Positions 1-9,479 of a DNA stretch of 64,000 nucleotides are shown here, piece by piece. Each line of letters opens with the position of its first letter. Within the stretch, counting starts at the first letter, position 1. The stretch is from an uncultured Lachnospiraceae bacterium (GTDB lineage: Bacteria > Bacillota > Clostridia > Lachnospirales > Lachnospiraceae), in NCBI GenBank assembly GCA_946405625.1, contig CAMJHQ010000009.1, positions 1-64,000 on the forward strand. The letters run 5' to 3'. Both the position numbers and the translations under genes were made by a program. The notes below the pieces were generated by a model, which saw only the letters and a program-made list of their open reading frames with translations, did not search any database and had not been told where the DNA came from.

Positions 1-89
1 CCGGTTTTTAAAAGAATTTTCGGGGTTGTCATGTTATTAAATTATTAAAGATCAATGATTCAGTGTGATATCGGGTAGTACTTAAAGTA

Positions 90-178
90 CGGAGAAGGAG
101 GGATTTGAACCCTCGCGCCGCTATTAACGACCTACTCCCTTTCCAGGGGAGCCCCTTCAGCCGCTTGGGTACTTCTCC
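90..178 (-). tRNA. tRNA-Ser (GGA anticodon)
   Basis: Reading the minus strand gives a class II tRNA: a 7-bp acceptor stem (GGAGAAG/CTTCTCC), an anticodon loop CTGGAAA with anticodon GGA, a long variable arm and the T-loop GTTCAAATC. The discriminator base is G, as expected for serine tRNAs. CCA is not encoded. It lies directly downstream of a second tRNA-Ser and shares its promoter. Confidence 0.95.
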
Positions 179-219
179 ATATCCTAACGCCTGAATCTCT
201 ATGTTTGTTACCAAACAAG

Positions 220-305
220 CGGAGAGGATGGGATTCGAACCCATGTGCCCTTGCGGACAAACGGTTTTCAAGACCGCCTCGTTATGACCACTTCGATACC
301 TCTCC
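220..305 (-). tRNA. tRNA-Ser (TGA anticodon)
   Basis: Minus-strand class II tRNA with acceptor stem GGAGAGG/CCTCTCC, anticodon loop CTTGAAA (anticodon TGA), extended variable arm and T-loop GTTCGAATC. The discriminator is G. It is the upstream member of a tandem tRNA-Ser pair, about 40 nt from the GGA tRNA, so the two are probably cut from one precursor. CCA is not encoded. Confidence 0.95.
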
Positions 306-370
306 AGTGTATTAAATTTACTTATTTTATATCGTAATAAATAGCCGCTTTTTCTCTAGCGGCGAAGATT

Positions 371-399
371 ATAATATCAAAAGAAACTAATAGTGTCAA
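371..399 (-). promoter_or_regulatory. Sigma-A promoter of the tRNA-Ser pair
   Basis: On the minus strand a perfect TTGACA (-35, 399-394) is separated by 17 nt from TATTAT (-10, 376-371). The predicted start near 364 coincides with the base of a 6-bp hairpin (GCCGCT/AGCGGC, 344-363) in the tRNA leader. Confidence 0.85.
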
Positions 400-468
400 C
401 CACTTTTTTAAGAAATATTTAAACAAATATTTAAATACTTCAAAATACAGCATATTCTTATAGAAGAA

Positions 469-1296
469 CTACCATAACTTCCATTCTTCTCCGAATGTTT
501 TTTTAAATAATGTTTTCCAATATTCGTCAAATCCCGGAGCTCCTGCTTCATTACTTCCCGTTACGATGATATACTTTGTCTCGTATTTATCATCTCTCAT
601 TCGAATTTCTATACCATAATCATTTGTTCCCTGCAGCTCACCGCCAGATGCATCTTCGACAATATGCTTCGGCAGCTCTCTGCGGATGCTCTCTATTTCT
701 TCATCAGATAGATCTGCCGAATACTCGGCGTTATCTAATCTCGATAAGATTCCATGATCGTAATATATCTTACCTTCTTTAAGATCTATTGCTCCTTCAT
801 TAATTACACCAAATTCACCATCTTCAAAACTGAAACTGAATTTGATCATAGTTACATTTGGCATGTACTCTTCAAGAGGAAGATCCGTATAAGCTCCATT
901 AAAATGATCATTCAGACTCACGTATAAATCTCTATTATTCTGATAAAACCTTTTAACAGTATCTCCGGCATCTGTTTGATTTTCTTTAAAATCGGGACCG
1001 ATACTGTAAATCCATATAAAGTCCTGAATATAATCTTTCGGAATCTCATCCTCTGAAATATTATGATATTCCATGAATTCCTTTACATCCGCATAACGTG
1101 CTTCTGCTGTGATATCGGATTTCTCTTCAGTCATCTGTTCAGTAAATGTTTCCGTTAAACTCTCAGTTGATGAAACGGTTGACGTTATCGGTGCACCGTT
1201 CGCGTTCGAGTCTCTATCCTGATTACAGCCGGCTAAGCCCATCAATGTTATTGATGCAAGTCCGAGTATTATTAACTTCTTTAAATCTGACTTCAT
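469..1296 (-). CDS. Putative lipoprotein of unknown function
   Basis: A 275-aa protein starting with a signal peptide and lipobox (LAGC), so it is predicted to be a lipoprotein anchored to the outer face of the membrane. A Ser/Thr-rich linker (about residues 25-50) precedes a mixed alpha/beta region with no domain I recognise. The start was placed at the ATG preceded by AAAGGA at 1296, because the upstream in-frame extension would put charged residues before the signal peptide. It lies 56 nt downstream of another small lipoprotein gene in the same direction and is probably co-transcribed. Function unknown. Confidence 0.75.
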   Translation of the reverse strand: MKSDLKKLIILGLASITLMGLAGCNQDRDSNANGAPITSTVSSTESLTETFTEQMTEEKSDITAEARYADVKEFMEYHNISEDEIPKDYIQDFIWIYSIGPDFKENQTDAGDTVKRFYQNNRDLYVSLNDHFNGAYTDLPLEEYMPNVTMIKFSFSFEDGEFGVINEGAIDLKEGKIYYDHGILSRLDNAEYSADLSDEEIESIRRELPKHIVEDASGGELQGTNDYGIEIRMRDDKYETKYIIVTGSNEAGAPGFDEYWKTLFKKTFGEEWKLW

Positions 1297-1352
1297 ACGA
1301 TCATTCCTTTCCGACTTAAACCGGCCTAATAGTTTCAATGTGTAAAATTATA

Positions 1353-1964
1353 TTACTTTAATATCTCATTTAATACATAATCTTCCAGCTTGGATGCATT
1401 GTCGATAACATAGTCTTTAAGCTTTGATGTGTCAAATCGCTCCTCTGCTACTTCCGGTTCCTCTGTTGTTTCCGGTTCCTCGTTTGTCACATTTTCTGAC
1501 CATGAACTCCAAATATCAAGTTCTGTTGAAATAATCACATTATCCGAAAGGCAATTCATCCATACTATCGTTGCATCACACACACCCGGCTCCTCAGACA
1601 CAAACCAGTTATCTCCTTCTTCCCAGTATCTCCCGTTATCATATTTTTTACTGCTTTCATAATATTCTTCATACATATCCTTTGCCTGACTAGGAGTATC
1701 AAAAACCCAGAAAAGCATATAATCTCTTTCTTCCTCTCTATCAGAATAACCGCAATCTATCTGAAGGAATACTACACCATTCTCTTCCCTTTTCCAGATA
1801 TCCCACTTACCCAGAACATCATTTTTTGTTTTCTTAACATCCAATGGATAATCTGTCGCATATTTCTTTGACTTATTATCTGAACATCCTGTAAACAGCA
1901 CTACGGTCATAATACACATAATAGTCATTAATGACAATTTTCTGAAAGATATCTTTTTCTTCAT
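1353..1964 (-). CDS. Putative lipoprotein of unknown function
   Basis: A 203-aa protein with a lysine-rich N-terminus, hydrophobic stretch and lipobox (FTGC, Cys about residue 27), followed by an extracytoplasmic domain. That domain holds many aromatic and acidic residues and a Glu/Thr-rich low-complexity stretch near the C-terminus. The ATG is preceded by AAGGAG at good spacing. A strong promoter lies about 120 nt upstream (2084-2112), so this gene opens a two-lipoprotein transcription unit. No family recognised. Confidence 0.75.
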   Translation of the reverse strand: MKKKISFRKLSLMTIMCIMTVVLFTGCSDNKSKKYATDYPLDVKKTKNDVLGKWDIWKREENGVVFLQIDCGYSDREEERDYMLFWVFDTPSQAKDMYEEYYESSKKYDNGRYWEEGDNWFVSEEPGVCDATIVWMNCLSDNVIISTELDIWSSWSENVTNEEPETTEEPEVAEERFDTSKLKDYVIDNASKLEDYVLNEILK

Positions 1965-2060
1965 AATCGTAATCTCCTTATCTCAAATACAATTCATTTT
2001 CTTCTTTATCAGCTTAACTCTATCTATTCTAAATAATTAATTCTATTGTAAGTTAAAATT

Positions 2061-2083
2061 CTTATTATCCTTTTGATAATAAG
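2061..2083 (-). other. Perfect inverted repeat at the lipoprotein transcription start
   Basis: CTTATTATC/GATAATAAG with a 5-nt loop directly follows the -10 hexamer of the promoter at 2084-2112. It would form a hairpin at the very 5' end of the transcript, or could act as a DNA operator. Confidence 0.5.
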
Positions 2084-2112
2084 ATGATAGCTTATATTAT
2101 ATATATTGTCAA
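2084..2112 (-). promoter_or_regulatory. Sigma-A promoter of the lipoprotein pair
   Basis: Minus strand: perfect TTGACA (2112-2107), 17-nt spacer, TATCAT (2089-2084). Oriented toward the lipoprotein gene that starts at 1964. Confidence 0.8.
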
Positions 2113-2168
2113 TTATTATTTCAAATTCTCATTTTCCCACCCATTCAACTTAAGTATAATACCAAAAG

Positions 2169-2197
2169 AGCCTGATCCTTGTTGTAGGATACAGGCT
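2169..2197 (-). terminator. Terminator after the giant surface-protein gene
   Basis: The hairpin AGCCTG-ATCCT / AGGAT-CAGGCT has one bulged base. On the minus strand it is followed by CTTTTGGTATT. It lies 33 nt beyond the stop of the surface-protein gene and would end the tad-surface protein transcript. The U-tract is imperfect. Confidence 0.6.
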
Positions 2198-2229
2198 CAC
2201 TGTAATTCTTTTATTTGAGATTTTACTTC

Positions 2230-5200
2230 TTATCTTATATTGTTTATTGTTCTTTTCGCTTTTTTTCTGTTTTTTCTGACAGCTAAAAAACCTACCGCAG
2301 ATAGAATCGTTCCAATAACGATAATATCAATTGGTACCTCATCTGAAGTTTTCGGTGCCGGCGGTTTATTAGGTGTTCCCGGTAAATCCGGAGGTGCAAC
2401 ATATGTTGTCGGTGGATTTGACGGAACCGGATAGTCCGGACTTTCCGGCGTTTGCGGTTCGGTTGGTTTATCCGGTTCTTGCGGCTTTCCCGGCTTATCA
2501 GACTCTTCTTTAAAAATCAGTTTTACAGTCTGGTCCTCAGAATTTAAATCTTTATGCTCGGCAACAAGCTTCTTTTCATTCCCGACAAAATATAGTTCTT
2601 CAAATACAACAAGATTCAGCTCCCTACTTTCCTTTATATCGGGTAATAGCAATTCAAAAGAAATATCTGCTTTTCCGTTTATTTCAGTTATGCTGCACTC
2701 CTTTACGGACATGGATTTATCACCACCGCTCTCATATATCTTTCCGGTATCTCTGTCCATTATCACTCCTCGGATTTCATAATCTCCGGGCATTAATCCG
2801 CTATAGCTTACAACATCATTTATAATTAACGGTTTACTGATATCAAAATCCGCAAGATTTATCTCTAAAGTCTTTAATTCCTCCTCTTCACTCTCAAATG
2901 AAGCAGTAGTTTTTATATGCGGTATATATAATGTCTGCTCATAGCATGTTGAATCTTCATGAATAATTGGGAAAATACCGGGATTATCTTCATACTGTAT
3001 CGCATCCTCATCCTTTTCCGATATATCTTTTCCCAGATACAGTTTTTCAAATATAACTATCCTGCATCCCTCCATGCCGGTTGTATCTACATCAAATGAC
3101 ATTGTTTCCTGTCCCGAAATCTCATATTTTGATTTCTGATATTTCTCCGAAGTTTTAAATTGCTTTATAACTTTATAATCTTCTCCATCCTTCTGATAAA
3201 AAGATATATCTCCCTTATCATTTATAATTGCAATTCTACCGACCAAAGTATATTCCGTATCTGCCCGAAGTCCGGAATATGTAACCGTATCCGTAACAGA
3301 AGTTTCTGCATTCTCCGGAAGAAATCTCGATGCCGCTCCCGATACAGATGCTGTCGTTCCGATTTTCGGAATATCGATATTGATAATATCATCTGATTCG
3401 GAACCGCTATCCTTGATTCTGTATACTGTAGATTCTGCAACCGTAAAGCTAAACGGTGTCTCTAAGATCTTTCCTGCATTCGCATCGCATCGGAGCTCTC
3501 TCAATATATATTCTCCACATGGTAATGCTCCAACCCCATCAATCTTATCTGTAACAGTGCCATCCTTCTTAACGCCGAACCAGAGACCTGATTTCCTCGA
3601 ATCGATCACCCCGTTTTCATCAGTTATCAACTTATGCGTCTCTCCTGTAGATTTTGATGTAATTTCAAATTCAACATCCTTCATTGCATTACCATCGATA
3701 TCCTTCTTCGAAAGAATTATATCCCCTCTTATGGGTATATCCTCTACTGATATCTGTCCCGAAATATCTCTTCCTTCGACCGAGATGCTTCCGGTTTTAT
3801 TTACCTTTGCAACGAGCACATCATCTGCATCATAAGAAGTATCGCTGTATTTGAACCTAACTCCGGAGACTTCATATCCTTCCGGCGCCTTCACTTCTTT
3901 TATAACCAGATATCCAAACGGAATAACAGGTTCGTCCTTTCCATCTTCATAATAAAATGTACTGCTTTCCGAACCTATCAGCCAATCCTTTCCAAGTTCA
4001 GCCCTATATTCATTTGTTGTTTCATCATATCGGGTTTCTATCTTCCACTCTGCCGAAGCCGGAATTACATTCAACTGTTCTGCTGTATAGTCCTTCTCTG
4101 TATCAACCGCATAATAACTGATAACGAACTGTGCTCCCTCAAGGGTTCCCGTTCCTTCCGGCGCTGATGTACCATCCATGTCATTCTTGTTTATTACAAT
4201 ACTGCCCTTATTCAGTAATGGGCTGTCTTCGACATTTATAATTGCCGGAGAATTCTTCGTATTACCCGGCTTTACGTTGACAGTAACAATATCCGTATTT
4301 AATTTATAACCCTTTCCTGCTTTCAGCTCCTTCAGAAAGAATGTTGTTTCCTCTAACTCACCCGAAGCATTAATCTTCATTTTATCTGACGGTATATCCC
4401 AAACATCAGAACTACCGTCTGACTTTATCGTAAATGTATGAATCACATTTCTATTATTCTCAGCATCATCATAGCTTGCAAACAATCCATAAGCTGTTCC
4501 CGCCAGATCATAGTTTGGATTTCCGTTAGTACATGAAATACTTGATGATTTCTTTCTGATACTCACATAATTCTCAATCTTCCTGTTTCCTGCTTTAACC
4601 ATTACCGCCGCAGAATTATTATGATGAACCTTTCCCGCTGCAAGACCCGAATAATAATCATCCTTCATGCCCATTCTCATTTCTCTTATCCCATTACTTA
4701 TATAATGCAGATAATATTTCTGATATTCATTTCCGAAAGCCTTATCCAGATCCGAATACTTCTTTCTATACTCGTAACCGCCCATATTATATGATGCCGT
4801 ACGATACTCTTTCATTCCGTTACTTAGAAAATGTCTGAAGTAATCCGTATCCTTCCAGGCAGTCATAGCTGCAAGATCATCATTAAATTCCTTATAGGCG
4901 GAAAGATCATAAACGTATCCGTAATAAACTCCGTTATAAGAAAATGTACCGCTCGTATCAATTGTTACTTCATACACAGTATTATCAATGAAATAACCGA
5001 TTGGTGCTTTTATTTCCTGAATCGTATACTTTCCGGGTTCAAGACCTGCCAGAATACAGTAGCCCTGTTTATCTCTATCCGTTATAGTCCTTACATCAGC
5101 GACAATCCTGTTTCCCTGTTTTACCCTGAATACCGCTCCCGGAAGAGGGTTGCCAGCCTCATCCACTTTATAGATTTCGATAAGTCCTTTTCCGCGAAGA

Positions 5201-7806
5201 TTATGAAATATATTATTCTCTTCTTTACTGAGTTTCTGTGCATTTGAAAAATCATTTTTAATCTTAAACTCCGCTGTCCCATAATTACGAACCAGATTAA
5301 GTGACGCAGGTACATAACTTTCTTCAACAGAAATATTTAAAGTAACATCCCAATTTTGAATTCTGGAGTCATCAAGTCTTTCAGTCACTTTAAGATATGC
5401 CGTATTTGCAACAATCTTACGCTCCACCTTAAAATGATCATCCGCGGTAACATTCTTTAAACTCTTTAAATGACCCTTTTCATCCAGAACTGCGGTACAA
5501 AGGATCCTACCTGTTCGACTGTTTGTCACCGTATATTCAATTCCGTCCATAGACGATCCGTCTTCCGAGGTTTTTTCAAAATACATATAGTATTCGAAAT
5601 CGGAACCCGGAAGCATCCATACTCTTGAATATTTAGTCTTCGGCTGAAGTCCCGTGATCTTGTTTCCTTCATGATCCGCTGCACCCTTATAAAGATCCTC
5701 GCCATACTCTTCATACCACTCTGCATTTGTACTGTGCCAGAAAAGATTCTCTTTTACAGAATCTCCCCAGTAAAATCCGATATGATGATCTATCCTCTGA
5801 CCTTCACTGTCATACGTTCCCGATATAGTCGGTTCAAATATTATAAGATCTCCTTTCTTTACCCTGCCGTCCTTCAACATATCATCTATGGATGAATAAT
5901 TATACATTATCATCTGTCCGTCTATAACCCTGTCTCTGATCCAGTTTGTCCATCTGAAAAGACTGTAAATAGATCCCAGATCTCCATATCCTATCGTTGC
6001 GGATATTGTATCAGCACCAACTCCCATATTTCTGAGAACCCATACAGGAAATGCCGTACAATTCAGACCACCTCCACCATCTCTTTCAAAATATCCCGGA
6101 TGTACCTTTGCAAAATTTTCATCTTCAGGTGCACCGTAATAATAACTTGTCTGAAGATACTTATTATTCTGCGTTACCTGATTTCCATATCCTGTATTTG
6201 CATTATATATATCCAGATTTTTTTCAAGATGAATAAGCGGATTATCATTTGCCGAAGTTGTTTTAAAGAAATATTTATCCCATGAACTTCCTCTGTTCTT
6301 ATTTGACAGAGTAGTAACATCATCATAAGGAGTATAGCTGACTACAACTTCTTCCGAACCCGGGTCAGAAATATCATTATCCGAGAATTTAACATCCTTA
6401 GGAAGAAATATATCTTCATAGCTTTCGGGTTTTATATTCAGGTCCAAAGATAATCTGCCCGTCAGCTTTGCGGCCGACGCAGATGTTGAATCAGCCGTCA
6501 CATAATAATCAACCTTATCTCCAAAGTTCGATATTGGCAGCTTAATACCTTTTTCATCTGCTGCACCCGCCACAACTGCTTCGTCTATATCACCCGGAAT
6601 AAAATACTTTACGTCTCTTCCGTTATTTCCTGCTGCACCGACAAAGATTATGCCTTCATCAGAAGCTGCCCTTACCGCTTCTCTTATAACATCACTGTCT
6701 TCTGATAAAATTGATGACGCAGACAGATTAATGATCGATACCTTTCTTGAAACTGCATACATAATTGCAGCATAAACATCTGATGGTTTTGCTTTACCCT
6801 TATTATCAAATGCCTTCACAGATATTATTTCTGCATTCGGATTGATTCCTATAATCTCTTTGATAATATTGGATCCATGACCGTTATCATCTCCGGAATC
6901 ATCTCCGATAACAGATACCCTGTCGGAAATACTGTCCGGTGCTCCGGTATCTATAACCGCAATCGTTATCAATTCCTTATCTGTTTCCGGAACAACATCT
7001 TCTTCATCCAAAATCTCGTTAAGAATTGTCAATGCATCCTGAGCTGATCCATTATCACTTTCTGTTTCTTCATCATCTACCTCTTTATCATCAATCCCAT
7101 CCGCTATAGTCATTATCTTCTCATCATACTCCACTATATCGGCGGTACTCATATAATACTTATAAGCCTCGGCTCTTTCTTCTTCAGTTAAAAATCCAAG
7201 CATATAAATATCATTATATTTCGAAATTATAATATCCTTATCTCTGAAGATTTTTTCGTTTACTGTTCCGATAAGCAATCGGTATGAATAATCTTCTGAC
7301 TCTTTATATTTCTCTTCTTTCTTTACACCATCATTTACATTGTCACCGCTTACTGTTTCTTCCGTTAACAATGTTATACCGCTTTCTTCATCATTCAATC
7401 TTTTCTCTTCCGAAATATCTATGTTGTCTATCGTTACTGTTATATCTGCATCGATGTTGTTTTCTTCATCTGTTACAGGATCACTTTCATTTTCAGATTC
7501 TATAACTGACTTACTTTTTTCTTCGCTTTCTTTATCATTTTCTGTATCAACAGATCCATCCTCTTCTTTCTCCGTACCGGTCTCAGAATTATCATCAGCA
7601 GTTGATTGAACATTAAAATCATCTTCCGCATTATATGTAACGGGATCACCCTCTTCAGCTTCCGCTATAACATTTCCGTTTTCATCCGTAGGTATTACCG
7701 AATCTCCCTCATCTGCTCTGACAATACTGTTTTGTCCTAAACCGAATACCATAAATATAACGAGGATAAGAGCCATGATCTTTCTGACTAAACTATTCTT
7801 ATTCAT
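2230..7806 (-). CDS. Giant cell-wall surface protein: subtilisin-like, NlpC/P60-like, Cna-B and VaFE domains
   Basis: A 1858-aa secreted protein with a signal peptide and a long acidic linker (about 30-170). A subtilase-like domain has Asp in IDTGAPDS (about 284), His in NGHGSN (about 309) and Ser in STSASAA (about 440). A domain with Cys in GGLNCTAF (about 583) and His in DHHIGFYWG (about 675) resembles NlpC/P60 or CHAP peptidases. There follow Cna-B/SpaA-type repeats, a YxxHYxxxGxxExR-type repeat pair (about 960-1040), two VaFE-type repeats (motifs VIFEKLYLG, VVFEELYFV), a Pro-rich spacer, PKTSD, a membrane segment and a Lys/Arg tail, which is a sortase-like anchor. The ATG at 7806 has GGAGGG at good spacing. 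It starts 16 nt after the FHA gene, so it is the last gene of the tad operon. Substrate unknown; catalytic activity is inferred from motifs. Confidence 0.85.
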   Translation of the reverse strand: MNKNSLVRKIMALILVIFMVFGLGQNSIVRADEGDSVIPTDENGNVIAEAEEGDPVTYNAEDDFNVQSTADDNSETGTEKEEDGSVDTENDKESEEKSKSVIESENESDPVTDEENNIDADITVTIDNIDISEEKRLNDEESGITLLTEETVSGDNVNDGVKKEEKYKESEDYSYRLLIGTVNEKIFRDKDIIISKYNDIYMLGFLTEEERAEAYKYYMSTADIVEYDEKIMTIADGIDDKEVDDEETESDNGSAQDALTILNEILDEEDVVPETDKELITIAVIDTGAPDSISDRVSVIGDDSGDDNGHGSNIIKEIIGINPNAEIISVKAFDNKGKAKPSDVYAAIMYAVSRKVSIINLSASSILSEDSDVIREAVRAASDEGIIFVGAAGNNGRDVKYFIPGDIDEAVVAGAADEKGIKLPISNFGDKVDYYVTADSTSASAAKLTGRLSLDLNIKPESYEDIFLPKDVKFSDNDISDPGSEEVVVSYTPYDDVTTLSNKNRGSSWDKYFFKTTSANDNPLIHLEKNLDIYNANTGYGNQVTQNNKYLQTSYYYGAPEDENFAKVHPGYFERDGGGGLNCTAFPVWVLRNMGVGADTISATIGYGDLGSIYSLFRWTNWIRDRVIDGQMIMYNYSSIDDMLKDGRVKKGDLIIFEPTISGTYDSEGQRIDHHIGFYWGDSVKENLFWHSTNAEWYEEYGEDLYKGAADHEGNKITGLQPKTKYSRVWMLPGSDFEYYMYFEKTSEDGSSMDGIEYTVTNSRTGRILCTAVLDEKGHLKSLKNVTADDHFKVERKIVANTAYLKVTERLDDSRIQNWDVTLNISVEESYVPASLNLVRNYGTAEFKIKNDFSNAQKLSKEENNIFHNLRGKGLIEIYKVDEAGNPLPGAVFRVKQGNRIVADVRTITDRDKQGYCILAGLEPGKYTIQEIKAPIGYFIDNTVYEVTIDTSGTFSYNGVYYGYVYDLSAYKEFNDDLAAMTAWKDTDYFRHFLSNGMKEYRTASYNMGGYEYRKKYSDLDKAFGNEYQKYYLHYISNGIREMRMGMKDDYYSGLAAGKVHHNNSAAVMVKAGNRKIENYVSIRKKSSSISCTNGNPNYDLAGTAYGLFASYDDAENNRNVIHTFTIKSDGSSDVWDIPSDKMKINASGELEETTFFLKELKAGKGYKLNTDIVTVNVKPGNTKNSPAIINVEDSPLLNKGSIVINKNDMDGTSAPEGTGTLEGAQFVISYYAVDTEKDYTAEQLNVIPASAEWKIETRYDETTNEYRAELGKDWLIGSESSTFYYEDGKDEPVIPFGYLVIKEVKAPEGYEVSGVRFKYSDTSYDADDVLVAKVNKTGSISVEGRDISGQISVEDIPIRGDIILSKKDIDGNAMKDVEFEITSKSTGETHKLITDENGVIDSRKSGLWFGVKKDGTVTDKIDGVGALPCGEYILRELRCDANAGKILETPFSFTVAESTVYRIKDSGSESDDIINIDIPKIGTTASVSGAASRFLPENAETSVTDTVTYSGLRADTEYTLVGRIAIINDKGDISFYQKDGEDYKVIKQFKTSEKYQKSKYEISGQETMSFDVDTTGMEGCRIVIFEKLYLGKDISEKDEDAIQYEDNPGIFPIIHEDSTCYEQTLYIPHIKTTASFESEEEELKTLEINLADFDISKPLIINDVVSYSGLMPGDYEIRGVIMDRDTGKIYESGGDKSMSVKECSITEINGKADISFELLLPDIKESRELNLVVFEELYFVGNEKKLVAEHKDLNSEDQTVKLIFKEESDKPGKPQEPDKPTEPQTPESPDYPVPSNPPTTYVAPPDLPGTPNKPPAPKTSDEVPIDIIVIGTILSAVGFLAVRKNRKKAKRTINNIR

Positions 7807-7822
7807 AGTCCCTCCATTTATT

Positions 7823-9109
7823 CTAAACACAATAATATTCAACTCCGGCAAAGCTAACTACATCACCGTAATTAAGCTCTGTTTCTTCTGCCGAGATACG
7901 TTGATTGTTCACATACGTTCCGTTTGTCGAACCCTCATCTCTCAGGCATACTCTTGTACCCCTCTTACTTATTACAGCATGAGCCCTGCTTATTCCGGGT
8001 TCTGTAAGACAATACTCATTTACCCCGGGTTGTCTTCCGATCCTTATATCTGTACCGTCTTCAAGAATGATCGGTAATTCCTTCTCACTGATAAAGGGAA
8101 CAAGACTCGAGATACTTTTTTTCTGATCACCAGTTCGTTGACCTACGAATCCGTCCTTTTTAATTTCCTTTTTTATTTCCTTCTTTACTATATCCGGTCC
8201 GCTGTATATTCCTGTCATGCTCCCGTAATAATCTGTTCTGCTTTCAACCGATCCCATTATGTTCTTCCTGATCTCCTGTTCCTCTATTAAAGTTTTGTAA
8301 CTGTTTATTGCGTAAATCATATAAACCGCAACCATAAAAAGACTCAGTACAACTCCTTTTGTGCCCAAAAGAGAGATTGCTGCTATACCGAGAACTGCCA
8401 CCGCTCCTCCAGTAATATAAATTTTCCTAATATTATCTTTTATGTTCTTTGCTTCTATATCTGCACTGTTTGTATAAAAGCTCATCTCATTATCTGCTTC
8501 CGGTTTTTCTTCGTTTACATATTCCTGTGCTGCGAATTTCATTTCAACAGAATCTCTGTCAGCCTTTGCTTCATAATGCTTCATCATCAACTGCTTAAAC
8601 ATTTCCGGTGTAAAATTATCAGGAAGAATATTACTGTAAAGATCATACAGTCTGACCGTGCCCTCTCTGTCATCATGATCATAGATGACCATTATGTCCT
8701 CCAGTAATATCTTTACCTGCTTTATAAAACCGCCTTTCGAATCCGGAACGTACACAAATCTGTATCTTTCAGCAGTGCTATCATATAAAATGTATCGGAT
8801 ATCCAGAACAAGATCATCCGGACTCAACATATAATCCTCAATCTCAGTAAGCGTTTCACTGAGATTTTTCATTAACTGCATAACATCGTTTATCTCCGGG
8901 CTGATCCTTCCGTATTTTGCAGAAACAAGTGACAATCCATCTATCTGATAAAGCAGCATATTTTCATTATCTATATTTCTGTATTCGCAATCGGGAATGT
9001 TACTAAATCTGTTGTTCATAAGCATATGGCAGGCATACGAATCCTGTTTTCCTATACCTGATATTTCAAGATAGCTTCTGCATCCCTTATTCTTCTGCAA
9101 TATTCTCAT
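7823..9109 (-). CDS. FHA domain protein (DUF6382-type) of the Tad pilus locus
   Basis: A 428-aa protein. The N-terminal 200 residues resemble DUF6382, found in Firmicutes Tad loci. Two hydrophobic segments follow (about 232-270), then a linker, then a C-terminal FHA domain (about 350-428) with the expected IGRQ, SRAHAVI and STNGTYVN motifs. FHA domains bind phosphothreonine, so the protein probably links a Ser/Thr kinase signal to the pilus machinery; no such kinase is in this window. Its start overlaps the end of the TadE-like gene by 23 nt, indicating translational coupling, and the giant surface-protein gene follows. The ATG has a GGAGGTGG Shine-Dalgarno. Confidence 0.88.
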   Translation of the reverse strand: MRILQKNKGCRSYLEISGIGKQDSYACHMLMNNRFSNIPDCEYRNIDNENMLLYQIDGLSLVSAKYGRISPEINDVMQLMKNLSETLTEIEDYMLSPDDLVLDIRYILYDSTAERYRFVYVPDSKGGFIKQVKILLEDIMVIYDHDDREGTVRLYDLYSNILPDNFTPEMFKQLMMKHYEAKADRDSVEMKFAAQEYVNEEKPEADNEMSFYTNSADIEAKNIKDNIRKIYITGGAVAVLGIAAISLLGTKGVVLSLFMVAVYMIYAINSYKTLIEEQEIRKNIMGSVESRTDYYGSMTGIYSGPDIVKKEIKKEIKKDGFVGQRTGDQKKSISSLVPFISEKELPIILEDGTDIRIGRQPGVNEYCLTEPGISRAHAVISKRGTRVCLRDEGSTNGTYVNNQRISAEETELNYGDVVSFAGVEYYCV

Positions 9110-9479
9110 ATAGCTGCCACCTCCTCAGCCTTTCGGTTACTTTACCAACCTCATGCTTTATATGAAAATCACCCTTCACTTTGTAATCAACAATTCCCCG
9201 GAAATCTATCTGCCCCATAAAGCATCCGGCTTCACTTTCTCTATTGCCAAACATATATACATCCTGCGGTCGAAATCCATTCAGATATTCGACTATATCC
9301 GCATCACTCTTACTGCTGTGATATGGAACCGAATATGCTTTTACATATATCTCGCTTCGAAGATACTCTCTCTCATACAAATACAGAAACATCATGATTA
9401 ACGATATCGCTATTATCAGGATTACCGGAACTATCACACTTGCCTCAACAGTCATAAACCCTTTATTCCTTAATGTCCG
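9087..9479 (-). CDS. TadE/TadF-like pseudopilin
   Basis: A 130-aa protein beginning MRTLRNKGFMTVEASVIVPV, a class III (Flp/TadE) prepilin leader. A short basic leader precedes G|F at the expected peptidase site, with Glu at +5 and one hydrophobic helix. The rest is extracytoplasmic. Minor pseudopilins of this type are needed for Flp pilus assembly. The start was chosen at 9479 because it gives the short leader. It overlaps the upstream TadE-like gene by 10 nt and the FHA gene by 23 nt. A prepilin peptidase gene is not in the window. Confidence 0.85.
   Translation of the reverse strand, partial: RTLRNKGFMTVEASVIVPVILIIAISLIMMFLYLYEREYLRSEIYVKAYSVPYHSSKSDADIVEYLNGFRPQDVYMFGNRESEAGCFMGQIDFRGIVDYKVKGDFHIKHEVGKVTERLRRWQLYENIAEE

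Noticed and set aside
2230..7806. Prophage or toxin origin for the giant protein
   Set aside because: No phage genes or immunity gene nearby. The domain set and sortase tail fit a cell-wall surface protein.
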